DNA of 64,000 bases from positions 5,208,001-5,272,000 of the forward strand of contig NZ_CP021108.1 in NCBI RefSeq assembly GCF_002119685.1, read 5' to 3'. This DNA comes from Bordetella genomosp. 8 (GTDB lineage: Bacteria > Pseudomonadota > Gammaproteobacteria > Burkholderiales > Burkholderiaceae_B). The notes beneath the pieces are model-generated. The model was not told where the DNA came from. It saw nothing but the letters and a program-made list of their open reading frames with translations, and did not search any database. Of the stretch, positions 35,601 to 43,144 are shown piece after piece; position 1 is the first letter of the stretch; the number at the start of each line of letters is the position of its first letter. The translations under genes were made by a program, and so were the position numbers.

Positions 35601-38600
35601 TGGCGACGCTCAAGGTCGAACTGCCCAGCGCGCCATCGACGATCAGGGCCCCCTGGTTGATCGCCGTCGCGCCTGTATGGCTGCTCACGCCCGTCAGGGC
35701 CAGGCTGCCGGCGCCCGTCTTGACCAAGGCACCCGAACCCGCGATATCTCCCGCGAACACGCCATCGGCAGCGCCGCCCAGCGCCAGGCTGGCGGCGGGC
35801 TGGATCGCCACCGTGCCGGTGCCGGCCAGGTTGGCGATGGCTTCGCTATCGTCAAGGCGCAGCGTCGCGCCGGTGTCCACGCGCACCAAGCCCGCGCCGT
35901 TCAGCGCCTGCCCGCCTTGCGCGACGATGGTGCCGCCCGCGATACCCAGCGTGCCCGTCAGATTGTTGGCGCCGCTCAGGGTCAATGCGCCGGCGCCGGT
36001 CTTTTCAAGGCTGCCCGCGCCGGTCAACGCACCCGCGTAGGTGCCGTCCACGATTTGATCGAAGCGCACCTGCGTACCGAGCGCCGTGGCGATGGGGCCG
36101 CCCAGGCTGGTGGCATCGCCAACCAGCACGCCGCCTTGCACCTGCGTGCCGCCGGTGTAGGCGTTGGTGCCGGCAAGCGTCAGTGTGCCCGCGCCCTGCT
36201 TCACCAGGGCGCCAGCGCCGGTGATGGCGCCGGCAAGCGTCAGGTCGTCGGCGCCGCCGGCGTTCAGCGTGCCGTTCAGCGCGATTGCGTTGCCCAGCGA
36301 CTGGTCTCCCAACGTGGACAGGGTCGCGTTGTTGTTGACGGTCACTGCGCTCCCCACCGCGCCCAGCGCGGTCGCGCTTCCCAGCGTCAGCGTGCCGCCA
36401 TTCAGCGTGGTGCCGCCGGTATAGCTGTTGTTGCCGGCCAGGGTCAGGTTGGCGGCGCCATCTTTGACCAGGCCGCCCGCGCCGCTGATGGCGCCGGCAA
36501 GATCCAGGTCCTGCGTCCCGTTGACGGTCAGCGTGTCCGCCAGACCGATGCCGTTCGCCAGGGTCAACGCTGCCGTGCCGTCGATCGCGGCCGCGCCGTT
36601 CACCTGCAACGCGCCCGTTCCCAACGACGTATCCGCACCCAGCAGCAACGTGCCGCCGGATGTGGTCGTACCGCCCGAATAACTGTTGCCGCCCGACACG
36701 GTTAGCGTGCCCGTGCCCGTCTTGTCCAGGCTGCCGCTGCCGGACACCGCGCCGTTCAGCGCTACGTCCTGTGTGGTGTCCACGTTCAACGCGGCGTTCA
36801 GCTGTATGGTGTTGGAAAGCGCGATCGGCGCGCTGCCAGCCAGGGTGGAGCCGCCGTTCACGGCCAGTCCGCCCGTGCCCAGTGCGGTGCCGCCTTCAAG
36901 CAGCAGCGTGCCGCCGTCGATACGCGTGCCGCCAGCATAGCTGTTGCCGTCCGCCAGCGTGAGGGTGCCCGTGCCGGTCTTGTGCAGCCCGCCCGCGCCG
37001 GATATCTGTCCGCCCAGCGCCAGGTCATTCGTCGTGTCGGCGTCCAGGTCGGCATTCAGCACGATCGCATTGCCGACGTCCAGGGCTTGCGTGCCGGACA
37101 GTCCCGCGGCGCCGGCCACCGTGAGCGCACCAGTGCCCAGCGCAGCGTCGTTGCCCAGCACCAGATTGCCAGCCTGCAGCGTCGTGCCGCCGGCGTAGGA
37201 GTTGGCGCCCGCCAGCGTCAGCGCCGCCGTGCCTCCCTTGTTCAGCCCGCCGGTGCCCGACAGCGTACCGGTCAGCGCGACGTTGCGGTCGCCTGTCACG
37301 GTGAGCGCATTGTCCAGTTGCACGGCATTGCCCAGCGTCAGGTCGACGCCCGTCGCGGTCCCTCCCAATGACGCAGGGCCGGCCACGATCAGGGCGCCAC
37401 CGCCCATCGCAGCGCTGGATGCCAGGCGCAGATTGCCGCCATTCAATTGCGTGGGACCGGTGTAGGTGTTGGCTCCCACCAGCGTGAGCGTGGTGCCGCT
37501 GCCCGCCAGCGCAAGCCCGCCCACGCCGCTTACGGCACCATTCAAGGTCAGGTCCTGGCTGCGCGCGACGGCCAGGTTGCCGCCCGCGAGCTGCACGTCG
37601 TTGGATAGCGTGCGCGCGCCGGCACTGCTGTCGAGCTCGGCATTGCCCGTCACAGCGAGCGCGCCCGTGCCCAGGGCGGCATCGCTGCCCAGGGCCAGCG
37701 TGCCGGCCTGCAGCGCCGTACCGCCGGCATAGGTATTCGTCCCGTTGAGCGTCAATGTGCCGCCGCCGGTCTTGGTCAGCGAGCCCGCGCCAGCGATCGC
37801 GCCATTCAGCGCCATATCGCCGCCGGCCGTGGACAACCCGGCATTCAATGTGATGGCGTTGTCGATGGCGCGCGCGCCGCTGGCGATCAATTGGGACGCG
37901 CCGCCCACCACAAGCGCGCCGCCGCCCAGCGCGGTATCGCTCCCCACCTGGATGGCGCCGCCGTTCAACGTGGTGCCCCCGGCATAGTCGTTGGGACCAT
38001 ACAAGGCGAGCGTGGCGCCGCCGTTCTTCACCAACGCGCCGCTGCCCGTGACCGCGCCGTTCAGCGCCAGGTCATTGCTGCCCGTGTTCGTCAGCGTGAC
38101 GCCCGCGCCGATATCGACCATATTCGACAACGCGAGCGAGCCGGCGGCGTCCAGCGCCGACGATCCGGTCACGTTCAGCGCGCCCGCGCCCAGCGACGTC
38201 GCGCCGCCCGCCACCAGCCTTCCCGCGTTCAAGTCCACACCCGCCAGCGCGGCGTTGTTGCCGGACAGCGCCAGCGTGCCCGCGCCGGTTTTGGTCAGGC
38301 GTCCCGGCCCGGCAATGTTCTGCGCCAGCGTGTACACGTTGGTGGCGGAAGCAATATCCAACTGGCCGGTCGAGCCGACGCTGATCGCGCGATTCGTGCC
38401 GGTAAATCCATCGCCCGTAACGCGCAACGTACCGCCATCGAACGCGAGCGCGCCGGTGCCCAGGCTGGCGTCGGCCGCCACCTGCAGCACGCCTTCGCTC
38501 AAGGTGGTGCCCCCGGCGTATGTATTCGAACCGCCCAGGATCAAGGTGCCCGTATCGCGCTTCTGCAAGCTGCCGCTTCCCGTGATCGCGGTATCGATGC

Positions 38601-41600
38601 GCGCGGTCAGGCCGGGATCGACGCGTATCACGTCCGTGCCCGCCGCCAGGTTCAACGTACCCGCGCCACCCAGCGTGTAGCCGTCAGTGAAGAACTGCAG
38701 CCCCGTCAGCGTCTGTTGGCCCGCCACCGCGACATTGCCGCCCGAGGCGCCGCCGAAGACGCCGAAGGTATTGCCCCACACCAGAGGCGCCTGTCCCGCC
38801 GCGTCCGTCCAGTTGGTCAGGCCCGCCTGCCACGTGCCGCTGCCGCCGGCCAGCGTGCCGTCCGGTACCTGTTTGCTGCCATTCCAGAATTGCACGCCAC
38901 CCGCGCCGTTCTGCACCACCAGGTTCACCTGCTGGCTGATGGCGGTCTGCACCTGCAGGTTGGCGGGAATGGTCCCCGGTGGCAGATCGCCCAACGCGAG
39001 TCCGTTGTCCGTCAGCGCGCCGGTATAGCCGAACAGCCGATAAACCCCCTGGCCGAAGCCGCCCGTGTCCGACACATTCAGCTGGCCGTCCAGCGTCAGG
39101 TTGCCGTTCACTTGCACCAATGTCTGCGGCTGCGCCTGCGGCGCCCCCAGCGCCACGTTCACGCGCGATGCATCGTTCAACGCGAGGCTGCCGGTGGTGA
39201 GCGTCTGGCCGCTACGGGCTTCGAGGATGCCGCCGTTCGCGACATTGACGTTGCCCAGCAAGGTGCCGGCGCCCGCCAGCGCCGCATTGGCGCCGACGGC
39301 GACCGAACCGCTGGCCAGCGTGCCGTCCACCCGCAGGCGTCCGCCGTTGACGGCGAACGCGCCGGCGTGATCGCTGCTGCCGCTCAGCACGAGCGTGCCC
39401 GCGCCTGTTTTCGTGATGGATCCGGAGCCGGACAGTTGGCCAGCGAAGTTGCTGTCGCTGCCGTCCTGTCCGAGCGCCAGCGTCGCGCCGCTGCCGATCA
39501 AGACGCTGCCCGCGCCGGCCACGCCACCCACGGCCTCGCTGTCGCCGATACGCAATTGCGCGCCGCTGGCGATGTTGACCAAGCCATCGTCCGCCAAGGC
39601 CTGGCCACCCTGGGTCTGCACGGCGCCCGACAGCACGTTCAGGCCGCCGGTGAAGGTGTTCACACCACTGAGCGTCAGCAGCGCGTTGCCGTTGACGTCC
39701 ACGCTGCCCGTCCCGGAGATATTGCCCGCGTACGTGCCCACGGCGTTCTGCGTGAATACCAGCCGCGCATTGTCCGTCACGTTGTTGGTCCCGAGGGTGG
39801 CGGATGAAGCCTGCAGCACGCCGCCGTTGATGACCGCGCCGCCGTAGCCGTTCGACGTTCCCGTCAGGCTCAATACGCCCGTGCCATTCTTCACCAGTGT
39901 GCCGCCGCCGGTGACCGCGCCGCCCAGCGTCATGGCATTGGCGCTGTCCACCGTCAGCGTCGCGCCCAAGTTGACGTCGTTCGCCAGTTGCCGCGCAGCA
40001 GTCGTATCCAGCGCGGCACTGCCGGCCACGGTCAGCGCGCCGCCGCCCAACGCGGTGTCGCTGCTCAGCACCAGGCGACCGGCATTCAGCGTGGTGCCGC
40101 CGGTATAGGTGTTCCCGCCGCTCAGCGTGAGCGTGCCGCCGTCGTTCAGCGCCAGCGCGCCGGCCCCGCCCACGTTCCCCGCCAAGGTGGTCGCCGCGCC
40201 GCCGGTACTGACGCCCAGGGCGCTGCCCCCGCCCAGCTGTATCCCGTTGCCGACCGTCAGTCCGGCGGCGGCCAGCGTCGCCGCGCCGCCGACGTCCAGC
40301 GTCCCGCTGCCCAGGCCCTGGGCCGAGCCCAGGGTCAGCGTGCCGGCATTCAACTGCACGCCGCCGCTGTTCGTGTTGTTGCCGGCCAGGGTCAGGTTGG
40401 CCGCGCCGTTCTTGACCAGCCGGCCCGCGCCGGACACGGGCCCGTTCAGCGTCAGCGCCTGCGTACCGCCTACCGTGAGGGCGCCACCCAGGGCGACCGC
40501 ATTGCCCAGCGTCACCGCGCGGTTGCTGTCGAGCGTGGCCGCACCGCCCACGGCCAGCGTGCCGGTGCCCAGTGCGGTGTCGGACCCCGCGACCAGGGTC
40601 CCGGCGTTCAGGGTCGTGCCGCCGCCATAGCTGTTCGCGCCGTTCAAGGCGAGCACGCCGCCGCCGTTTTTCACGACCGCACCGGCGGCGCCCGCCAGCG
40701 CGCCGTTCAGCGATAGCGTGTTCGGTCCGTCCACGGTCAGTGCCGCGTTCAGGTTGGCGGTGTTCGCCAGGGCCACATTCCCCAGGCTGGACAGCGTCGT
40801 GCCCGCGGCGACGGTGATGGTGCCCGAGCCCAATGCGCTGTTGCTACCGATATTGACCGTTCCACCGCCCAACGACGTGCCGCCGGTATAGCTGTTGCTG
40901 CCGGTCAGCGTAACCGCCCCCGTTCCCGTTTTCGCCAGGCCGCCGGCACCGCTGATCGCACCGGACAATGCCAGCGGGTTCGCGCCGGAGAGGCCCAGCG
41001 CACCGTTCAGGACGATCGCATTCTGCAGCGCTGCCGCGCCGCTGGCTTGCAATGTCGACGGCGCATTGACCGTCAACGCGCCGCTGCCCAGCGCGGTATT
41101 GCCCGCCACCGCCAGGCCGCCGCCGTTCAGTTGCGTGCCGCCGGCGTAGCTGTTGGCGCCGGTCACGCCCAACGTGCCTGCGCCCGTCTTGATCAGCGCG
41201 GCATTGCCGGTGATGGCGCCACCCAGGACCAGGTCGTCCGGTGTGGCCAAGGTCAGGTCATTGTTCAGCGCGATGCCGTTGGACAGCGTCATCGCGGTGC
41301 TGTTGCTCAACGTCGACGCGCCGTTCACGGTGACGACGCCGCTGCCCAACGCGGCCGGCGCAGCAAGCGTAAGCGTGCCGGCGTTCAGGACCGTACCGCC
41401 GCTGTAGGTGTTGGTGCCGGACAGGCTCAACGCGCCGGTGCCTGACTTGGTCAGGCTGCCCGTGCCGGTGAGCGCGCCGCTCAAGGTCATGCTGTTGGCG
41501 CCTTGCACTGCCAGCCCGCCCGCGCCCAGCGTGAATGCGTTACCCAGGGTCAAGCCATTGCTGGCCGCGGCGATCGCGCCGCCATTCGCCTGCACCGTAC

Positions 41601-42657
41601 CCGTCCCGAACACCGATCCTCCGTCGACGGTGACGAGGCCGCCGTTCAGGATGGCCTGCTGGCTGACCAATGGTCCGCTCAGCGTCCATGACCCGCTGTT
41701 CACCGTGAGGTTCTGGAAATTCCGGTACACCGTCGAACTGGCCACGCCAGTCCCGCTTGCGCCGCTTCCCGTGCCGGTGGCCGCGTTCTGTAGCACCAGC
41801 GTGTTGTTGCCGTTCTCGCCGCCATTCACCAGGCCGGCGCCCGCGAACCCGACATTCAAGCCCAGCACGTTCAGCGCATCGACGGAAACGCCGGTACCGC
41901 CATTGACGGTGGAGCCGGTCACCGCCGTGTACGTGTTGCTGCTGTTCGCGCCCAGGTACACGCTGCCGTTCACGGTACCGGCGTTGACGAAGCGATTGCC
42001 GGCGGTCGACGTGCCGAAGCCGATCCGGCCCGTTACCGTGCCCGTGTTGACCATGTTCACCGGCGCGCCGCCATAGGCTGCGATGACGGGACTGTCATAG
42101 ACGTTCAGCGAAACGCCCGACGGTACTTGCGAGCCTATCGCGCCGGCGTTGTTGATGCTGATCGCCCCGCTACCGTTGCTGCGCAGGTTCAGCGCCAGGC
42201 CGTTCAGGTTGAGCAGGCCGCCCACCAGGTTCAGGCCGGTGCCCCGGATCGCGCCGGTGCTGGCGTTGGTGACGGATACGGTGCCGCCTGCCGTGGCATT
42301 GCCCATCGCCACGCCCGAGCCGCCCAGGGACGCCAGGCCGGACAAGGTGGGATCGATCACGCCGGCGTTGTTCAACGTGGTGTTGTTGCCGGTCAGTTGC
42401 ACGGCCGAGCCGCCCAGGTTCACGGCCGGAACGGATACCGAGGCCGTCGGCGATACGGTGACCGTGACATTGTTCAGCGACGAAAAGACCGAGTTCGAGT
42501 CCAGCGCCGTTGCCTGCGTGGCGCACACGATGGACGTGCCGGTGGAACAGGCGGCCAGTGCGCGTTCCGGCGTCGCGGTCAGCCATGCCGTGCACAGCCA
42601 CGCTGCCCCTAGCGGAAAGTACGGACGTGACAAAGCCACTCGGCAAGCAAGTCTCAT
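29683..42657 (-). CDS. Giant PATR-repeat autotransporter (type V secretion)
   Basis: A predicted 4,324-residue surface or secreted protein. ATG 42657 has GGAG six bases upstream; a signal peptide follows, with cleavage expected after ERALA (about residue 35). The passenger is a long beta-helix made of roughly 34 passenger-associated repeats (PATR, of the form YxGGTTLNxGTLxLG), counted by eye. Three times the repeat run is broken by the same linker: GVYRLF-like, then QFWNG or QFWDNG, then GGxGTW and LQFxTDGY, at about residues 1260, 2485 and 3430. About residues 4047-4324 form the autotransporter barrel, starting NVWADVIGNWQ and ending with the expected aromatic residue (NVRWAF). A Ser/Ala-rich helix segment precedes the barrel. 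No protease or lipase domain is seen, so adhesion or biofilm function is the likely role. Confidence 0.96.
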   Translation of the reverse strand: MRLACRVALSRPYFPLGAAWLCTAWLTATPERALAACSTGTSIVCATQATALDSNSVFSSLNNVTVTVSPTASVSVPAVNLGGSAVQLTGNNTTLNNAGVIDPTLSGLASLGGSGVAMGNATAGGTVSVTNASTGAIRGTGLNLVGGLLNLNGLALNLRSNGSGAISINNAGAIGSQVPSGVSLNVYDSPVIAAYGGAPVNMVNTGTVTGRIGFGTSTAGNRFVNAGTVNGSVYLGANSSNTYTAVTGSTVNGGTGVSVDALNVLGLNVGFAGAGLVNGGENGNNTLVLQNAATGTGSGASGTGVASSTVYRNFQNLTVNSGSWTLSGPLVSQQAILNGGLVTVDGGSVFGTGTVQANGGAIAAASNGLTLGNAFTLGAGGLAVQGANSMTLSGALTGTGSLTKSGTGALSLSGTNTYSGGTVLNAGTLTLAAPAALGSGVVTVNGASTLSNSTAMTLSNGIALNNDLTLATPDDLVLGGAITGNAALIKTGAGTLGVTGANSYAGGTQLNGGGLAVAGNTALGSGALTVNAPSTLQASGAAALQNAIVLNGALGLSGANPLALSGAISGAGGLAKTGTGAVTLTGSNSYTGGTSLGGGTVNIGSNSALGSGTITVAAGTTLSSLGNVALANTANLNAALTVDGPNTLSLNGALAGAAGAVVKNGGGVLALNGANSYGGGTTLNAGTLVAGSDTALGTGTLAVGGAATLDSNRAVTLGNAVALGGALTVGGTQALTLNGPVSGAGRLVKNGAANLTLAGNNTNSGGVQLNAGTLTLGSAQGLGSGTLDVGGAATLAAAGLTVGNGIQLGGGSALGVSTGGAATTLAGNVGGAGALALNDGGTLTLSGGNTYTGGTTLNAGRLVLSSDTALGGGALTVAGSAALDTTAARQLANDVNLGATLTVDSANAMTLGGAVTGGGTLVKNGTGVLSLTGTSNGYGGAVINGGVLQASSATLGTNNVTDNARLVFTQNAVGTYAGNISGTGSVDVNGNALLTLSGVNTFTGGLNVLSGAVQTQGGQALADDGLVNIASGAQLRIGDSEAVGGVAGAGSVLIGSGATLALGQDGSDSNFAGQLSGSGSITKTGAGTLVLSGSSDHAGAFAVNGGRLRVDGTLASGSVAVGANAALAGAGTLLGNVNVANGGILEARSGQTLTTGSLALNDASRVNVALGAPQAQPQTLVQVNGNLTLDGQLNVSDTGGFGQGVYRLFGYTGALTDNGLALGDLPPGTIPANLQVQTAISQQVNLVVQNGAGGVQFWNGSKQVPDGTLAGGSGTWQAGLTNWTDAAGQAPLVWGNTFGVFGGASGGNVAVAGQQTLTGLQFFTDGYTLGGAGTLNLAAGTDVIRVDPGLTARIDTAITGSGSLQKRDTGTLILGGSNTYAGGTTLSEGVLQVAADASLGTGALAFDGGTLRVTGDGFTGTNRAISVGSTGQLDIASATNVYTLAQNIAGPGRLTKTGAGTLALSGNNAALAGVDLNAGRLVAGGATSLGAGALNVTGSSALDAAGSLALSNMVDIGAGVTLTNTGSNDLALNGAVTGSGALVKNGGATLALYGPNDYAGGTTLNGGAIQVGSDTALGGGALVVGGASQLIASGARAIDNAITLNAGLSTAGGDMALNGAIAGAGSLTKTGGGTLTLNGTNTYAGGTALQAGTLALGSDAALGTGALAVTGNAELDSSAGARTLSNDVQLAGGNLAVARSQDLTLNGAVSGVGGLALAGSGTTLTLVGANTYTGPTQLNGGNLRLASSAAMGGGALIVAGPASLGGTATGVDLTLGNAVQLDNALTVTGDRNVALTGTLSGTGGLNKGGTAALTLAGANSYAGGTTLQAGNLVLGNDAALGTGALTVAGAAGLSGTQALDVGNAIVLNADLDADTTNDLALGGQISGAGGLHKTGTGTLTLADGNSYAGGTRIDGGTLLLEGGTALGTGGLAVNGGSTLAGSAPIALSNTIQLNAALNVDTTQDVALNGAVSGSGSLDKTGTGTLTVSGGNSYSGGTTTSGGTLLLGADTSLGTGALQVNGAAAIDGTAALTLANGIGLADTLTVNGTQDLDLAGAISGAGGLVKDGAANLTLAGNNSYTGGTTLNGGTLTLGSATALGAVGSAVTVNNNATLSTLGDQSLGNAIALNGTLNAGGADDLTLAGAITGAGALVKQGAGTLTLAGTNAYTGGTQVQGGVLVGDATSLGGPIATALGTQVRFDQIVDGTYAGALTGAGSLEKTGAGALTLSGANNLTGTLGIAGGTIVAQGGQALNGAGLVRVDTGATLRLDDSEAIANLAGTGTVAIQPAASLALGGAADGVFAGDIAGSGALVKTGAGSLALTGVSSHTGATAINQGALIVDGALGSSTLSVANGATLGGSGQATGAVSLADGAHLALDSTRGALTVGSLSLSSNSQLDARLGSASNGGLLNVAGNLTLDGTLNVSDAGGFGTGVYRLINYGGALQNNGLALGSLPAGVDPANLSLLTASAGQVSLLNQRVAGEIQFWDNGATPDDGAITGGTGTWNNANGNWTDATATLDAGWGGRYAVFQGQAGTVTVDGTQNITGLQFSTDGYVIASTGTGQLNAVNDADGYTAIRVEPGLTATITAPIVGAGAVAKRDTGTLILDGVNTYAGGTRLEGGVTQIAADTALGAAGTAVAFDGGTLRIAGTGMPTMDRPVTLEAGGGTFDIADPAETLTLNQGISGTGVLGKTGVGTLALDGANSYTGGTLLQAGTLAVGNDSALGTGTLTASGGTTLSNPAGNSPITLDVPIALQGNLAVDAAASLTLSNAIAGTGGLTKNGGADLTLTGNNSYAGDTRLDAGRIVVGSDTALGAGSLIVAPGTSLDALAPVSLANAVLLNGDLTVAGSNDMTLAGAISGAGGLIKNGGATLTLDGPNTQAGDTRLNAGKLVVGNDAALGGGALIAAAGTTLDSNASIALPNAVQLDGSVAVAGSNDLTLNGAVGGNGALVKNGPAVLTLNGANTYAGGTALNSGTLVVGSNTALGSGALQAADGTTLQSAATVSLANDVVTNGALAVNGAGNLALNGTVSGPGSLDKLGSGTLTLNGANTYTGGTTLQDGTLVLGNANAIGSGTLSVTGPSTLQAGAPLALSNAVALGSQLTVSGANDMQLNGAISGAGSLVKADGATLTLGGTNSYTGGTTLAGGTLVGNTASLQGSIATASGTTLVFDQAGNGVFNGGISGAGQVVKDGGGSVRLNGANSYTGGTTVAAGTLIGDSASLQGVIHNQGTVVFDQNGNGAFNGTIDGNGTLVKNGGATLALNGANTVGGGTTVNSGVLEVNGSLSGGPLTVASGASLSGSGNVSSDVTLANGARLVAGTPLNPISFGGALSLSPATQLDFSLGAPNSATSAVTVATNLTMDGVLNVIDAGALNTGVYRLFQYGGTLTDNGLVYGTLPAGYAAGNFTLQTNQPNQVNLLVESTPGEIQFWNGTKTIADGQIAGGDGTWDGVTANWTNATGAQSQTWNGRFAAFAGTGGTVTVAGPQSLTGMQFLADGYTLQAGANGALDISAPLTPIRVDNGATATIATPITGTGGLLKGDGGTLVLAAANSYGGGTTVAAGTLQVSADNQLGATAGGVTLDGGTLAIAGPAYAGTARNVTLGALGGTIAVGNNDQVFALAQPLTGAGGLTKAGAGTLVLNGASSYGGGTTIAGGTLAGNSTSLQGAINGAAGTTLRFDQDGDGAFNGALSGAGQLVKNGAGALTLTQPSSYTGGTQVNAGTLIGDTTSLQGNIANNANLVFAQNVDGSFNGVLSGNGTVVKNGAGTLTASGVQPFSGTVVVDAGALALGTAASPAVLPALVQVNAGGTLAGSGTIAGLSNAGTVNAGTANGPLRVAGNFQNLPSGTVQVDLTSPGASQVGVQGAATLAGTLRVADGFQYNGTNSYTVLTAAQGVQGQFANTELPQLAFIDASVRYDPNDVLVDFTRNATDFPDLAQTGNESAVAQALQEGAASNANGAGSPLYNAVLGLSSADVPKAFRQLSGDSHAALVSALLNTADTARTTPMHRFNDSLDSDARAAGAVGQGGACVDGPQSGEGGSFFSCRRNVWADVIGNWQHQDGDGNAPSYRQETGGIMVGGDVEVRDGWRVGAAFGYQDSDIKVDSRDARADTDNYSVTLFGGKAFPTRNGQALKVMAGTSFTWSDISTRRDVTLGSASQQLKADYSATTGQVFGEIGYSVPVTPSVTVEPFAGVAYAHQRIHGFSEDGGSAALNADSDSNDITTTTVGVRGGWSTDIAGRAAHLRAALGWRHAMGDVDPERTMAFDTGPSFTVAGTPIARDALVTELGAEVAVSKSATVGLSYRGQHGGGSQDNAGFLNVRWAF
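32360..38900 (-). repeat. Three-fold higher-order module linkers inside the autotransporter passenger
   Basis: The linker that begins with a GVYRLF(x)Y(x)G(x)LxxNGL segment, continues through QFW(N/D), and ends with LQFxTDGY recurs near 38890, 35205 and 32365. The copies are diverged but collinear, so whole blocks of PATR repeats were duplicated, or share a common scaffold. Between linkers the PATR array differs in length (about 1,230 and 950 residues). Confidence 0.78.
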
Positions 42658-43144
42658 CGGAAGCTCCATGTTCTAGGGCTTCCTGTCGATTTCCGCCTGG
42701 CTCCAGGTTCGAAATCGGGAGACATCTGCCGCCGGGCAGGAAGTGCGTTTCCGCGTCCCAATCGCTGTGTCCTCACACGCTACCGTAGGGAGCTCCCGGG
42801 CCGTCTACTTCAAGAAATATCCCGAAGATTCTAAAAGCTACTGCACGACCATAATCTCCTCTACGTTATTTCTTGTAGTTACAGGAGTGTCATTCATTGA
42901 CACAAATTGAGTGATCGATTGTGACTTAAAACACCTCATTGAGACATAATGTCCGTATTAGCATACAAACTCGCAACAATCAGCTAATTTTTAGCGTGGC
43001 GCATGCGTGGCGAAAGCTTCATGGCCAAGCTGACAAAGTGATTACATGTAACAGGCAGGCCGGAATCGGGGATGGAGTTCGCAAGGATGCCGACAGATTC
43101 GCGCGGCATCATCTGCTCTTCCAGAGCTGCCTCAGGAGGTGCCC
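42658..43144. promoter_or_regulatory. AT-rich intergenic region upstream of the autotransporter gene
   Basis: This 487-base gap has no convincing gene. From about 42810 to 43060 it is much richer in A and T than the rest of the window. It contains a perfect inverted repeat GTGTCA-TTCAT-TGACAC (42887-42903). ATTG cores recur at 42896, 42906, 42918 and 42938, close to helical spacing. It must hold the promoter of the autotransporter gene (minus strand) and that of the dipeptidase-like gene (plus strand). The base composition fits a silenced or tightly regulated surface-protein promoter. Confidence 0.6.

Noticed and set aside
33658..36705. A plus-strand open frame of about 1,000 codons, and many others like it, opposite the autotransporter gene
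   Set aside because: They are antisense to highly repetitive GC-rich PATR sequence, have Arg/Gly/Gln-rich composition with no domain, and no ribosome sites. The autotransporter frame explains the region fully.
42887..42903. Attachment site or insertion scar before the autotransporter
   Set aside because: The inverted repeat is short and isolated; there is no integrase, transposase or target-site duplication nearby, so an operator is the simpler reading.
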